Below the pieces are notes generated by a model. That model was not told the DNA's origin, searched no databases, and worked only from the letters and a program-made list of their open reading frames with translations. Positions 9,423 to 17,324 of a DNA stretch of 56,387 nucleotides are shown one piece after another. A program made the translations under genes and the position numbers. Each line of letters opens with the position of its first letter. Position 1 is the first letter of the stretch. The DNA is from an uncultured Eubacteriaceae bacterium (lineage in GTDB: Bacteria > Bacillota > Clostridia > Peptostreptococcales > Anaerovoracaceae), in the NCBI GenBank assembly GCA_903789635.1, contig CAIFEY010000016.1, positions 1-56,387 on the forward strand, in the 5' to 3' direction.

Positions 9423-9754
9423 GCAATTGTCCTTTCGGCGCCGCGGGTCGCGGCCCGCCGGCCCCTCGTACAGCTGGGGTTGGGGCCGCGGGCCAAAGGT
9501 ACGCAGCCTCCCGTTGGTCAGCTGCGTGCGATGCGTTCCCGCAAAGGAGCATCACCCTCCGGGATGCCGGTGCTGCCCTCCGGGACACTGGGATTCCTCC
9601 TCGCGGGACACCGGGATGGAAAATACCGGGGCGTCGGATACTGGGGGAAAATGGATGTATACAGGATGCACCATTTACTGGTAATAATAATGACGTAATG
9701 CGCACAACCGCCGTTTTTTCGGATGACTTCTCCCGGAAAACCAGCCCAAAAATT

Positions 9755-9791
9755 GCAGCCTCCGCGCTCACCGGCTTCGGGCTGCTTTTTT
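9755..9791 (+). terminator. Orphan intrinsic terminator
   Basis: GCAGCC (9755-9760) pairs with GGCTGC (9780-9785), followed by six Ts. No gene precedes it on the plus strand after 9330, and another terminator intervenes at 9374-9422. An unannotated transcript ending here is therefore possible. Confidence 0.6.
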
Positions 9792-9874
9792 CGTTCTGTC
9801 AATCCGAATTAGGATCAGTATTATGAAGAAATCAAAAAAGTTTCTGTCAAATCGTCCTGAAGTGAATAATACGA

Positions 9875-10103
9875 ATTATTGTACGTCAATCCGTACACGA
9901 AAATGCAGTGAATCCTAACCGTGCGTGCCATCCCGAAGATCAGAGAGCACCCGTGATATCGATATCTGAATGCAATTTGAATCAATCATAAAATTATCAG
10001 AATTAACCAGCGCCGCGTAAAGAAGCCCTATCCGATTACAGCGATTTCTGACGTCGATACTCATTATCGTTAATCCGGTTGCGCGCAACCGTTCCGAAAT
10101 CGC
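9875..10103 (-). repeat. Dispersed dyad element, copy B (inverted)
   Basis: Reading the minus strand, this copy repeats the order of copy A at 236-452: TTTCGGAAC, the dyad GGTTGCGCGCAACC (10077-10090), GATAATGAG, then after about 160-180 bp a TGTAC...GTACA inverted repeat (9880-9897). The interior is much less conserved than the two ends. Confidence 0.55.
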
Positions 10104-10473
10104 CGATCTTTACCAAATAACATAATTAACTTTTTAACATTCCCGAGAACGGGATTCTTCACATTTTGACAAAATCCCGTCGGCCGCGTTGATAGCATTT
10201 TTCCCATCAGACCCCGTGTTCGAACACTCCAGTATCCTGGAGCGCGGCGCGGCGACGGCTATAATGTTATCGTCAGCAGCGCACCTCTTCCTACTGAGCA
10301 CGCCGCGCCATCACTTGTACTATCACTCATCTCCACGACGCCCGGGCGAGCGCCTCTGCTCAACTGCCCAATCCCGCAAAACAATTTCAGGCCGTCGCCC
10401 GGGTTCCCCACGCGCGGTCCGTCGGAACTCCAAACTGAAAGATCCGACCGACCGCGCCCTCGGCGCGCCTCAT

Positions 10474-10805
10474 CCCTCAACAGTGCGCGCCGCTACAATC
10501 GAGGGAATTGGACCAAAGCGGCAGCGACGTCCAATTCCTTCCTTCGGCCGGCCCGCTGCCCCAGTAAGAGCGGCCGGCCGCTCGATCAAGGAGAATGCGA
10601 AACCGGGAGCGACAGCGACACGGTTGAGTCATTCTCCCTCCTTGCCGCCCGGAGGGCGGCAAAGACAATTGGAGGATGCGAAGCAAACCTGCTGAGCATC
10701 CGCCCACCATTAATATAATAAAAGTCACCGGACAAGCCCCGCGCCGTCCGGTGGCCACCTTCTTGACTATCAAAGAACTCGGGAAGCCTTGCGCTGAGCG
10801 AGTTC
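10474..10805. repeat. Chain of eight consecutive hairpins
   Basis: Perfect or near-perfect stems follow one another with short or no gaps: 10474-10505 (5-bp stem), 10504-10538 (10 bp), 10545-10580 (9 bp), 10590-10637 (8 bp plus an inner AACCG/CGGTT stem), 10642-10662 (8 bp), 10674-10701 (6 bp), 10726-10753 (8 bp), 10775-10805 (7 bp). On the minus strand several loops share CTCAGC...GCTTC or GTCGCTG...CGCT. The arrangement is too regular for chance and is not a set of terminators, since the U tracts are missing. Confidence 0.65.
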
Positions 10806-11003
10806 TACAGCTCACACCCACATCCCCGACCTCCTTTACGCCCGCGACCAACCCTTAAACCCCGCCGAAAATAAATCCCACATACTGCCTTCCCCTCCTT
10901 TATCCCCTCGACCAATCACAATCTCTCGCCGAACAATACTCTCACACAGCCCCGACCCCCTGCACTGCCGCGCGCAACCGACACGCCCCGCCGAACAAAA
11001 AAA

Positions 11004-11172
11004 CACGGGTGCCCGAAGCAAGCGACTCCGCAGTGACAGTTACAATTCCGCGAAGAACGAAAACGGGATTTCGTTGGAATTGCACTCCGTATTAGTGCAA
11101 TTCCCGAAATTCTATGAGTTCTGAGCAAAGAATTGTCTGTCACGAGGACCTAGCGCGCTTCGGGCACCCGTG
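11004..11172. repeat. 169-nt long hairpin, copy 1
   Basis: The unit is closed by the perfect 16-bp terminal stem cacgggtgcccgaagc / gcttcgggcacccgtg. Inner stems follow: GTGACA/TGTC plus ACAATTC/GAATTGT, a GAAC/GTTC step, and an apical GGAATTGCAC/GTGCAATTCC stem-loop at about 11076-11104. On the minus strand it is followed by seven Ts. Confidence 0.75.
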
Positions 11173-11315
11173 TTTACCCTCCTTCATCGCCTCGACCAAT
11201 CATCAACCCCCGCCGAACTAAACGCCCGCCCTCAGCACACGAATCCCGGACACCGGAAGCTCCCGAAACACAGGCGCCAGCAGCTCACGGCTCCGACTGA
11301 CAAACTATACCAAAA

Positions 11316-11484
11316 CACGGGTGCCCGAAGCAAGCGATTTCGCAGTAACAGATACAATTCAACGAAGAACGAAAACGGGATTTCGTTGGAATTGCACTCC
11401 GTATTAGTGCAATTCCCGAAATTCTATGAGTTCTGAGCAAAGAATTGTCTGTCACGAGGACCTAGCGCGCTTCGGGCACCCGTG
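11316..11484. repeat. 169-nt long hairpin, copy 2
   Basis: This copy is nearly identical to copy 1. The right arm is unchanged, but the left arm has a few substitutions (for example GTAAC for GTGAC) that weaken the inner stem without a matching change. The terminal 16-bp stem is intact. Confidence 0.75.
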
Positions 11485-11627
11485 TTTACCCTCCTTCATC
11501 GCCTCGACCAATCATCAACCCCCGCCGAACTAAACGCCCGCCCTCAGCACACGAATCCCGGACACCGGAAGCTCCCGAAACACAGGCGCCAGCAGCTCAC
11601 GGCTCCGCCTTACGAAATATACCAAAA

Positions 11628-11795
11628 CACAGGTACCAGAAGCGAACGATTCCACAGCGACTGTAACAATTCTGCGCAGAACGACAGCAGGATTCCGATG
11701 GAGTTGCACTCCTGTTAGTGCAACTCCCGGAATCCAATGAGTTCTGCGCATAGAATTGTCAGTCGCGAGGACCTAGTGAGCTTATGGTACCTGTG
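11628..11795. repeat. 168-nt long hairpin, copy 3, diverged with compensatory changes
   Basis: The terminal stem reads cacaggtaccagaagc / gcttatggtacctgtg. Three substitutions relative to copy 1 are matched on the opposite arm; one pair is lost. Inner stems also change in step: GTGAC/GTCAC to GCGAC/GTCGC, AATTGCAC/GTGCAATT to AGTTGCAC/GTGCAACT, and ATTTCG/CGAAAT to ATTCCG/CGGAAT. Pairing is conserved more than sequence. Confidence 0.75.
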
Positions 11796-11796
11796 T

Positions 11797-11852
11797 TCTT
11801 GCGTATAGAATTGATAGGCGCGGAGCCTTCGCGAGCTGATGGCGCCCGTGTT
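11797..11852. repeat. Degenerate right arm of a fourth hairpin unit
   Basis: TTGCGTATAGAATTG ... GGCGCCCGTGTTTA resembles the right half of the hairpin unit (compare TGCGCATAGAATTG ... GGTACCTGTG). It abuts the stop codon of the YerC-like gene and may serve as its terminator. Confidence 0.5.
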
Positions 11853-12178
11853 TACTCCGGGAGCTTCTGCTGTCCGGATGATTCGCGCTCCTCCAGCCGC
11901 TCCAGCGCAATCTTATACCCGTCGGCGCCGTAGACCAGGCACTTGTTGATTCGGCTGATCGTCGCGGTGGAGGCGTTCGTCTGTTTCTCGATCTCGTTGT
12001 AGGTGTGGTCGCGCGAAAGAAGCTTTGCGACCTGGAAACGCTGCGAGATGGCGTGCAGCTCGTTAATCGTGCAGATATCGGTAAAAAACCGGTAGCATTC
12101 CTCTCTGTTCTCTAAAGAAAGAATCGCGTCGAACAGCTCATCGTTCTCCGGACTTTTCAGCTTTGTCTCGAATGCCAT
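11852..12178 (-). CDS. YerC/YecD family TrpR-like repressor
   Basis: The protein is about 108 aa. ENREECYRFFTDICTINEL and ISQRFQVAKLLSRDHTYNEIEKQTNASTATISRI give the TrpR-like helix-turn-helix that defines the Firmicutes YerC/YecD group. The start at 12178 (MAFETKL) is preferred over an upstream ATG at 12217 because AGGAAG lies 7 bp ahead and family members begin here. It is a DNA-binding transcription regulator of unknown ligand. A sigma-A promoter is present at 12269-12297. Its stop abuts the hairpin-repeat region. Confidence 0.85.
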   Translation of the reverse strand: MAFETKLKSPENDELFDAILSLENREECYRFFTDICTINELHAISQRFQVAKLLSRDHTYNEIEKQTNASTATISRINKCLVYGADGYKIALERLEERESSGQQKLPE

Positions 12179-12268
12179 ACTATGTCTTCCTTTCCACTCA
12201 TCCCCTCGCGCAGGCACGCGTGCCCGCCGGGAGAATCCCTCGTTTTTCTCTTTTATCGTCTAAGCTCG

Positions 12269-12297
12269 ATTATAGTATTTTTACGCTTTAAAGTCAA
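12269..12297 (-). promoter_or_regulatory. Sigma-A promoter of the YerC-like gene
   Basis: On the minus strand TTGACT (12297-12292) and TATAAT (12274-12269) are separated by exactly 17 bp, about 90 bp upstream of the start. Confidence 0.7.
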
Positions 12298-12333
12298 ACA
12301 GCGGACTCCATTCCGTTGTTGGAATTCCGGGAC

Positions 12334-13497
12334 TTAGCGCAGTACGGAGATCGCCTTCTCGAGCTGCCGGTCCGTGCTTCCGGAGCCCTGCTTCACGACG
12401 ATGTCCGGGGTGATGCCCTTCTTCTCGATCGACCTTCCGTCCGGCGTGAAGTACTGCATGACCGTCAGGCGAAACGCGGATCCATCAGACAGGTGAAATT
12501 CCTTCTGGACGATACCTTTGCCATAAGTCCTGGTGCCGATGAGCCTGCCGCCGTGGTTGTCCTGGACCGCCGCCGCGACGATTTCCGCCGAGCTCGCCGT
12601 GTCAGAGTCGACCAGGACGACGTACTTCAGCCTCGTGCATTCCTCGTCTGAGTTGTAGTACTTGCGGGAGCCGCTCGACGACTTCATGCTCGTGATCGTG
12701 CAGGCCGGCAGAAGCTGATCGGCCGTCTTGATGCCCTGGTCCGTGTACCCGCCGCCGTTTCCGCGCAGGTCGATGATCAGTCCCTTCACCCCGCGGGCCT
12801 CGAGCTCGCTGAGCTCCGTCTTGAACTCGCTCGCCGTGTCCTTCTGGAACGCGGAGATCCAGATGTAGCCGATGTGATGGCGCAGCACGGCGCTCGTCAC
12901 CGAGTCGCTCGATACCTCGCCTCGGACGACGGCGTACGTCTTCTGCCCGCTCTTCCGCTGAATGCGGACGTGGACGATGGACCCGCTCTTTCCGCGCAGC
13001 AGGCTCATCGTCCGGCGGATCGTCGTGCACTTCTTCCCGGAAACCGTCAGAATCACGTCCCCGTCCTTCAGACCGGCCGCCTTTGCCGGACTCTTCTCCA
13101 TGATCCTCGAGATCCGAACCTTCCCGCCCTTCTCCTCGAGCGATGCGCCGATCCCGCTGTACGTCCCGTTCAGCTGCCCGTCAAAGCTCTTGGTCTCCGC
13201 CGGCGTCATGTAAACCGAGAACGGGTCCTTATACGTCTTCAGCAGCGCCGCGTAGAGCGCGTTCATCTGGTCATCCACGCTGACGTAATTCAGGGCGTTG
13301 TTCTGCACCATGTTCTGCATCTTCCAGAGCTTGCCGTACCTCTGCTCCATCGCCTGCATGCGCTTGTATTCCTTCGCAGGAACCAGCCGCATGGACGAGG
13401 AGCGGATCACCGTCAGGTAGACGGCGGCCGTCAGCAATACCCCGACGAGCACGCTCGCCGCGATGATGGCGATCAATTTTTCCTTCGTTATCTTCAT
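12334..13497 (-). CDS. S41 carboxyl-terminal processing protease with PDZ domain
   Basis: The 387-aa protein has an N-terminal membrane anchor (residues ~8-30), a PDZ domain (~110-190, GIGASLEEKGG ... SPAKAAGLKDGDVI), and an S41 catalytic core. The nucleophile is Ser302 in TASSAEI and the general base is Lys327 in TYGKGIVQ, 25 residues apart as in the CtpA/Tsp family. It should cleave extracytoplasmic proteins near their C-termini. In many Clostridia this gene directly follows the ftsEX-M23 genes; here recJ lies between. It starts 27 bp after the recJ stop, so co-transcription is likely. Confidence 0.9.
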   Translation of the reverse strand: MKITKEKLIAIIAASVLVGVLLTAAVYLTVIRSSSMRLVPAKEYKRMQAMEQRYGKLWKMQNMVQNNALNYVSVDDQMNALYAALLKTYKDPFSVYMTPAETKSFDGQLNGTYSGIGASLEEKGGKVRISRIMEKSPAKAAGLKDGDVILTVSGKKCTTIRRTMSLLRGKSGSIVHVRIQRKSGQKTYAVVRGEVSSDSVTSAVLRHHIGYIWISAFQKDTASEFKTELSELEARGVKGLIIDLRGNGGGYTDQGIKTADQLLPACTITSMKSSSGSRKYYNSDEECTRLKYVVLVDSDTASSAEIVAAAVQDNHGGRLIGTRTYGKGIVQKEFHLSDGSAFRLTVMQYFTPDGRSIEKKGITPDIVVKQGSGSTDRQLEKAISVLR

Positions 13498-13524
13498 CCT
13501 GCCGAACTTTCTGCCGATCCTTGC

Positions 13525-15177
13525 CTAAAACTGCGAGTGGATGTCCTCCACCATCATCTTGAGCTGATGATTCCCCTGCCAGACGTCGTCCCTGAGGCTT
13601 CCGACGATCTGCGCGGGCTGCCCGGCCGTACTCTGGATCTCGTTCTCGAGGCGTTTGACGTCGTGGAAGGCGATGCAGGAGAGCCTGCGGAAGCCCGCCA
13701 TCGCTGCCTGGAAGCGCAGGTACTGACCGCGGTCGCCCATGTGCGAGACGTGCTCGATCCTGCCCTCCACGGACACCAGCGGCTTCTCGTTCGCGCAGCC
13801 GCACGGCTCCAGGAACTCCAGCTGGTGCACGAGGTCGAACGTCGCGTCCTCCGGCGAGAGCTGCAGGTCCGGCATGATTTTTTTGACAAAGATCTCCGGG
13901 TGCTCAGCACGAATCGCGCGTGTCCTGCGGTTCAGATCAGCGCGGAATTCATCTAAGTATTCTGGTTTCAGTGTAAACCCGCAGGCGGCCGCGTGTCCAC
14001 CAAAAGTCGTGAACATCTCCCGCTGCTCATTCAGCAGGTCGAACAGGTTCAGCCCCTCAATGCTCCGGCCCGTGCCCTTCAGCATGCCGTCCTCGGTCTC
14101 CGTCAGGATCACGATTGGCTTATAGAGCAGCTCCTTGATCTTGCCCGCGGCGATTCCCGCGACGCCCTCCCAGGACTTTCCGAGGTCGACGACCAGGAAG
14201 TCGTCGCCGGAGAGCCGTTCTGAGATCACGCGCATCGCCTGCTGGAAGACCTCCTCCTGCCTGTCCTTTCGGATCGTGTTGCACTCGGCGAGCTCTGCGG
14301 CGCGCTCCGTCCTCTCCTGATCGTCCTTCGCGAGGAACAGGTCGACTGCCTTCTCCGCGTGGCGCACACGTCCAGCGGCGTTGATGTGCGGCCCGAGCAC
14401 GAACGCGATATTCTCCGCGGTCACCGTCCCCGGCTGCAGGTGCGCGGCCGCGAGCAGGGCCTGCAGGCTCCTGCGGCGCCCGGTGTTGATCAGGCGAAGC
14501 CCGTACTTCACGAGGGTGCGGTTCTCGTCCCTCAGCGGCACGATGTCCGCGACCGTACCGATCGCGACGAGGTCCAGCACCTGCGTCAAAACACTCTTGG
14601 AAAGCCCCGCGGCCTGGACGACGGCCTGCGCGGTCTTGAACGCGACGCCGCAGCCCGCGAGATCGTGGAACGGATATTTTTCATCCTTCTTGTGCGGATT
14701 GATCAGGATCCCTTCCGCCGGGTGCTCCGGGACTGTGTGATGGTCCGTGATCACCACGTCCATGCCGAGCTCCTCCTTAGCGTAACGAACCTCCTCCACG
14801 GCCGCCGTGCCGGTGTCCACCGTGATCAGGAGCCTGGCCCCTGCCTCGTGGATCTTGTCCAGCGCAGGGATGTTCAGGCCGTAGCCCTCCCCGTGGCGGG
14901 ACGGGATGTAGTGCATCAGGTTGTCTGTCAGCTGGGACAGCACTTCCGTCAAAATAACCGTGGACGTCACACCGTCCGCGTCGTAGTCGCCGTAGATGCA
15001 GATTTTATCGCCGCTTTCTGCTGCAGACAGCAGTAAATCCACCCCTTCTCTCATGCCGGAGAGAAGGAATGGATCATACGTCTTCTGCGGGGAATCGGAG
15101 AGGAATTCCTGAATCTTCGCCTCCGTATCGATCCCGCGGTTATGCAGCAGTTCTATCAGTTTCGGATGTAATTGCAT
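13525..15177 (-). CDS. recJ: Single-stranded-DNA-specific exonuclease RecJ
   Basis: The 550-aa protein has the DHH phosphoesterase motifs: YGDYDADGVTS near residue 60, VITDHH, and HINAAGRVRHAEKAVDLF, followed by the DHHA1 motif GGHAAACGF. RecJ degrades single-stranded DNA 5' to 3' in mismatch repair, base excision and RecF-pathway recombination. The length matches family members of about 550-570 aa. AAAGGAG lies 4 bp before the ATG. It sits between the M23 hydrolase and the S41 protease, interrupting an otherwise cell-envelope gene group. Confidence 0.93.
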   Translation of the reverse strand: MQLHPKLIELLHNRGIDTEAKIQEFLSDSPQKTYDPFLLSGMREGVDLLLSAAESGDKICIYGDYDADGVTSTVILTEVLSQLTDNLMHYIPSRHGEGYGLNIPALDKIHEAGARLLITVDTGTAAVEEVRYAKEELGMDVVITDHHTVPEHPAEGILINPHKKDEKYPFHDLAGCGVAFKTAQAVVQAAGLSKSVLTQVLDLVAIGTVADIVPLRDENRTLVKYGLRLINTGRRRSLQALLAAAHLQPGTVTAENIAFVLGPHINAAGRVRHAEKAVDLFLAKDDQERTERAAELAECNTIRKDRQEEVFQQAMRVISERLSGDDFLVVDLGKSWEGVAGIAAGKIKELLYKPIVILTETEDGMLKGTGRSIEGLNLFDLLNEQREMFTTFGGHAAACGFTLKPEYLDEFRADLNRRTRAIRAEHPEIFVKKIMPDLQLSPEDATFDLVHQLEFLEPCGCANEKPLVSVEGRIEHVSHMGDRGQYLRFQAAMAGFRRLSCIAFHDVKRLENEIQSTAGQPAQIVGSLRDDVWQGNHQLKMMVEDIHSQF

Positions 15178-15338
15178 AGAACTCCTTTATTGTTATTCGT
15201 CGTACGCAGACGCTGGTCATGACCGCAGCCACGGTCAGCCATGGTCCTTCAGCATTCGTGTATACATGCACCCAGCTGCACATCAGCCCGGCGTGCGGAC
15301 CTGTACAGGCATGGATTTTGTCGTACGATATCAGCCTG

Positions 15339-16424
15339 CTATAAGTAATTTCTCGGGTTGACCGGCGTGCCGTTCAGCTGTACCTCGAAGTGGCAGTGGA
15401 CGCCCGTGCTGAATCCGGTGGATCCGGCCTTGGCGATGACGTCACCTCTGGAGACCTTCTGTCCGACGTGGACGGTCAGGCTGCTGTTGTGTCCGTACAG
15501 CGTGACCAGGCCGTTTCCGTGGTTGATCGCGACGCAGTTTCCGTAGCCGCCGTACGTTCCGGCGATGATTACCGTTCCGGATGCCGCGGCGTGGATCGGG
15601 GTGCCGTAGCTGACGGCGATGTCCATTCCGGAGTGTGCCGTGGAATACGGGTCCCAGGAACGCTTGGTTCCGAACTCGGTCGTGATCGTTCCGTTGCAAG
15701 GCCAGGAGAGTGAACCGTCTCCGGCCGTGTAGCTGCTGGATCCGGAGGAGCTTGAGGAACTGGAAGAACTCGATGCCGCAGCCGCGAGCTTCTTCTGGAG
15801 CTTAGCCTCCAACTTGCTCTCCGTGGAGCTCAGCTTCTTATACTGGGCCTTCAGCTCAGCGGCTTCGCTCTTCATCTTGGCCTCTTTCTTCTGCAGTTCG
15901 TCCTGCTTGGACTCGAGGTCAGCCTTCTGCTCCTTCAGGGAAGCCTGACGCTTCGCGAGCTCCTGCTTCTGCTCCTTGATCTCCGTCAGCGCGTCCTGAT
16001 CGCTGGTGTAGATCTTCTTTACGAGCTCTGCGTTCGACACGACCTCGCTGAAGCTCTTGGAATTCAGGATGATGTCGAGGTATCCGACCGCACCCGTCTT
16101 ATACATCGCGCGGACGCGGAGTCCGAGCTTTTCCTTGCGGTCGGCGATCTTCTGCTTGGTCTCCTCCATCTCCTGCTGCGACTTCTCGTAAGCCGCCTGC
16201 TTTTTGTCGATCTGCTTCTGCAGCGTCTTGATGGCCTTTTCCTGCTTCTCGAGCTTCGCACCGAGCTTGTTCATCTCGCTGTAAACGTCTGCCTTCTTAG
16301 ACCGTACCGAGCTCAGCGATGAAGCATACGATACGTTCTGCAGCGGCATAAACGTGACTGCCAGGGCGACGATCATCACCATAATGGCCAACCTGCCGCC
16401 GTAATGCTTTGGTTCTGCTTTCAT
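15339..16424 (-). CDS. EnvC-like M23 murein hydrolase/activator with coiled coil
   Basis: The 361-aa protein has a signal sequence or anchor (residues ~11-35), a long coiled coil (~40-215), a serine-rich linker (poly-Ser at about 218-230), and a C-terminal LytM/M23 domain. The zinc motifs HxxxD (HSGMD) and HxH (HCHFE) are both present, so the domain may be an active endopeptidase, unlike degenerate EnvC. In Firmicutes this is the extracellular partner activated by FtsEX. The start is only 10 bp after the ftsX stop, so ftsE, ftsX and this gene form one operon. Confidence 0.9.
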   Translation of the reverse strand: MKAEPKHYGGRLAIMVMIVALAVTFMPLQNVSYASSLSSVRSKKADVYSEMNKLGAKLEKQEKAIKTLQKQIDKKQAAYEKSQQEMEETKQKIADRKEKLGLRVRAMYKTGAVGYLDIILNSKSFSEVVSNAELVKKIYTSDQDALTEIKEQKQELAKRQASLKEQKADLESKQDELQKKEAKMKSEAAELKAQYKKLSSTESKLEAKLQKKLAAAASSSSSSSSSSGSSSYTAGDGSLSWPCNGTITTEFGTKRSWDPYSTAHSGMDIAVSYGTPIHAAASGTVIIAGTYGGYGNCVAINHGNGLVTLYGHNSSLTVHVGQKVSRGDVIAKAGSTGFSTGVHCHFEVQLNGTPVNPRNYL

Positions 16425-16433
16425 ACTACCTCC

Positions 16434-17324
16434 TTACGCATCCAGGAAACGTCTCATCGAAATGATGCTTCCGCACGCGCCGATGCCAATGCCCAGCGCC
16501 AGGAAGATCACGACGAGGTTGCCGCAGAGATACCCCGTCGGAACGAGTGGGGATCCCAGCATAGTCATCATCTTCAGGCCAGCTTTGGCCACAATTTTTC
16601 CATATACTACATAGGTGATTCCGGAAGACACCAGCGCAGAAAGGATTCCGATCAGCATTCCCTCAACCAGGAACGGCCCTCGGATAAACCAGTTCGTCGC
16701 ACCGACGTACTTCATGATCTCGATCTCCCGCCGCCGCGCGAACACGGTCAGCTTGATCGTATTGGATACGACCACCACCGATACGACGACCAGGAACAGC
16801 ATGATGATCAGCGCTCCGATCTGTATCGTGTTGGTGATCTTGGTCACCTTATCTATCGTTTCTTTATAGTAGGTCGTGTTTTCCACGCCCTTGTTCTTTA
16901 TCGCAGCCTTATTGACGGAATTCGCCGAGCTCAGGTTGCTGACCTTGATCAGGATCGAGTTCGGAAGCGGGTTGGTTCCCAGGGAATTCAGCAGGTATCC
17001 GCTGTCTCCCCAGCGCTTCTTCATGATCTTCATGGCCTGATCCTTGGTCCTGTAGGTGACCTTGGATACGCCCTTGATCTCTTTCAGGTCGTTCATAATC
17101 TGCGCCGCCTGCGCCTCCGTCGTGGAATCCTTCAGGTAAACCTCGACGGTGTCGTAGTCGGACTTGACGACTTCCGTAAATACGTTGACATTGACGGATA
17201 TGATGAAGAATAAGCCTAAGATCAGCATCATCGCCGTGATGGCAAAGACCGACGCTGCGCTCATTCCCTTGTTTCTTCCGATCTGCTGGAAGGCCTGTTT
17301 CAGGTTGTAAAATACCCTACGCAT
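16434..17324 (-). CDS. ftsX: Cell division ABC transporter permease FtsX
   Basis: The ~296-aa protein begins MRRVFYNLKQAFQQIGRNKG, the typical FtsX start. TM1 lies near residues 25-45, a periplasmic/extracellular loop follows (about 50-170), and three more TM segments with the FARRREIEIMKYVGAT coupling motif complete it. With FtsE it transmits ATP hydrolysis to an extracellular murein hydrolase. The start at 17324 overlaps the ftsE stop by 8 bp, which implies translational coupling. An upstream in-frame ATG at 17408 lies inside ftsE and is not needed. Confidence 0.92.
   Translation of the reverse strand: MRRVFYNLKQAFQQIGRNKGMSAASVFAITAMMLILGLFFIISVNVNVFTEVVKSDYDTVEVYLKDSTTEAQAAQIMNDLKEIKGVSKVTYRTKDQAMKIMKKRWGDSGYLLNSLGTNPLPNSILIKVSNLSSANSVNKAAIKNKGVENTTYYKETIDKVTKITNTIQIGALIIMLFLVVVSVVVVSNTIKLTVFARRREIEIMKYVGATNWFIRGPFLVEGMLIGILSALVSSGITYVVYGKIVAKAGLKMMTMLGSPLVPTGYLCGNLVVIFLALGIGIGACGSIISMRRFLDA

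Larger units (their letters stand above)
11004..11627. repeat. 312-bp tandem repeat (hairpin plus 143-nt linker), two units
   Basis: Bases 11004-11315 and 11316-11627 are a direct tandem duplication of a 169-nt hairpin and a 143-nt linker. The linkers differ mainly near their ends (~11295-11310 versus 11607-11622). The linker core (CCTCGACCAA ... CGCCGAAC) also occurs in diverged form upstream at about 10829 and 10894. The duplication looks recent; the upstream linkers are older. Confidence 0.8.
9331..11851. other. 2.5-kb noncoding, structure-dense region
   Basis: No open frame here has a ribosome binding site together with protein-like composition. In order it holds the terminator of the repeat protein (9374-9422), a hairpin-rich stretch ending in an orphan terminator (9755-9791), dispersed element copy B (9875-10103), a chain of eight hairpins (10474-10805), repeated linker motifs from 10829 on, and three long hairpins (11004-11795) with a degenerate fourth arm up to 11852. 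Confidence 0.7.

Noticed and set aside
11170-11718. Two near-identical plus-strand frames of 88 and 78 codons
   Set aside because: They arise from the 312-bp duplication, lack ribosome binding sites, and change reading where the hairpin arms diverge.
10474-11852. Integron attC array, retron msr-msd, or CRISPR
   Set aside because: No integrase, reverse transcriptase or cas gene is present. Linkers are too short for gene cassettes, and repeats are too long and too few for CRISPR.
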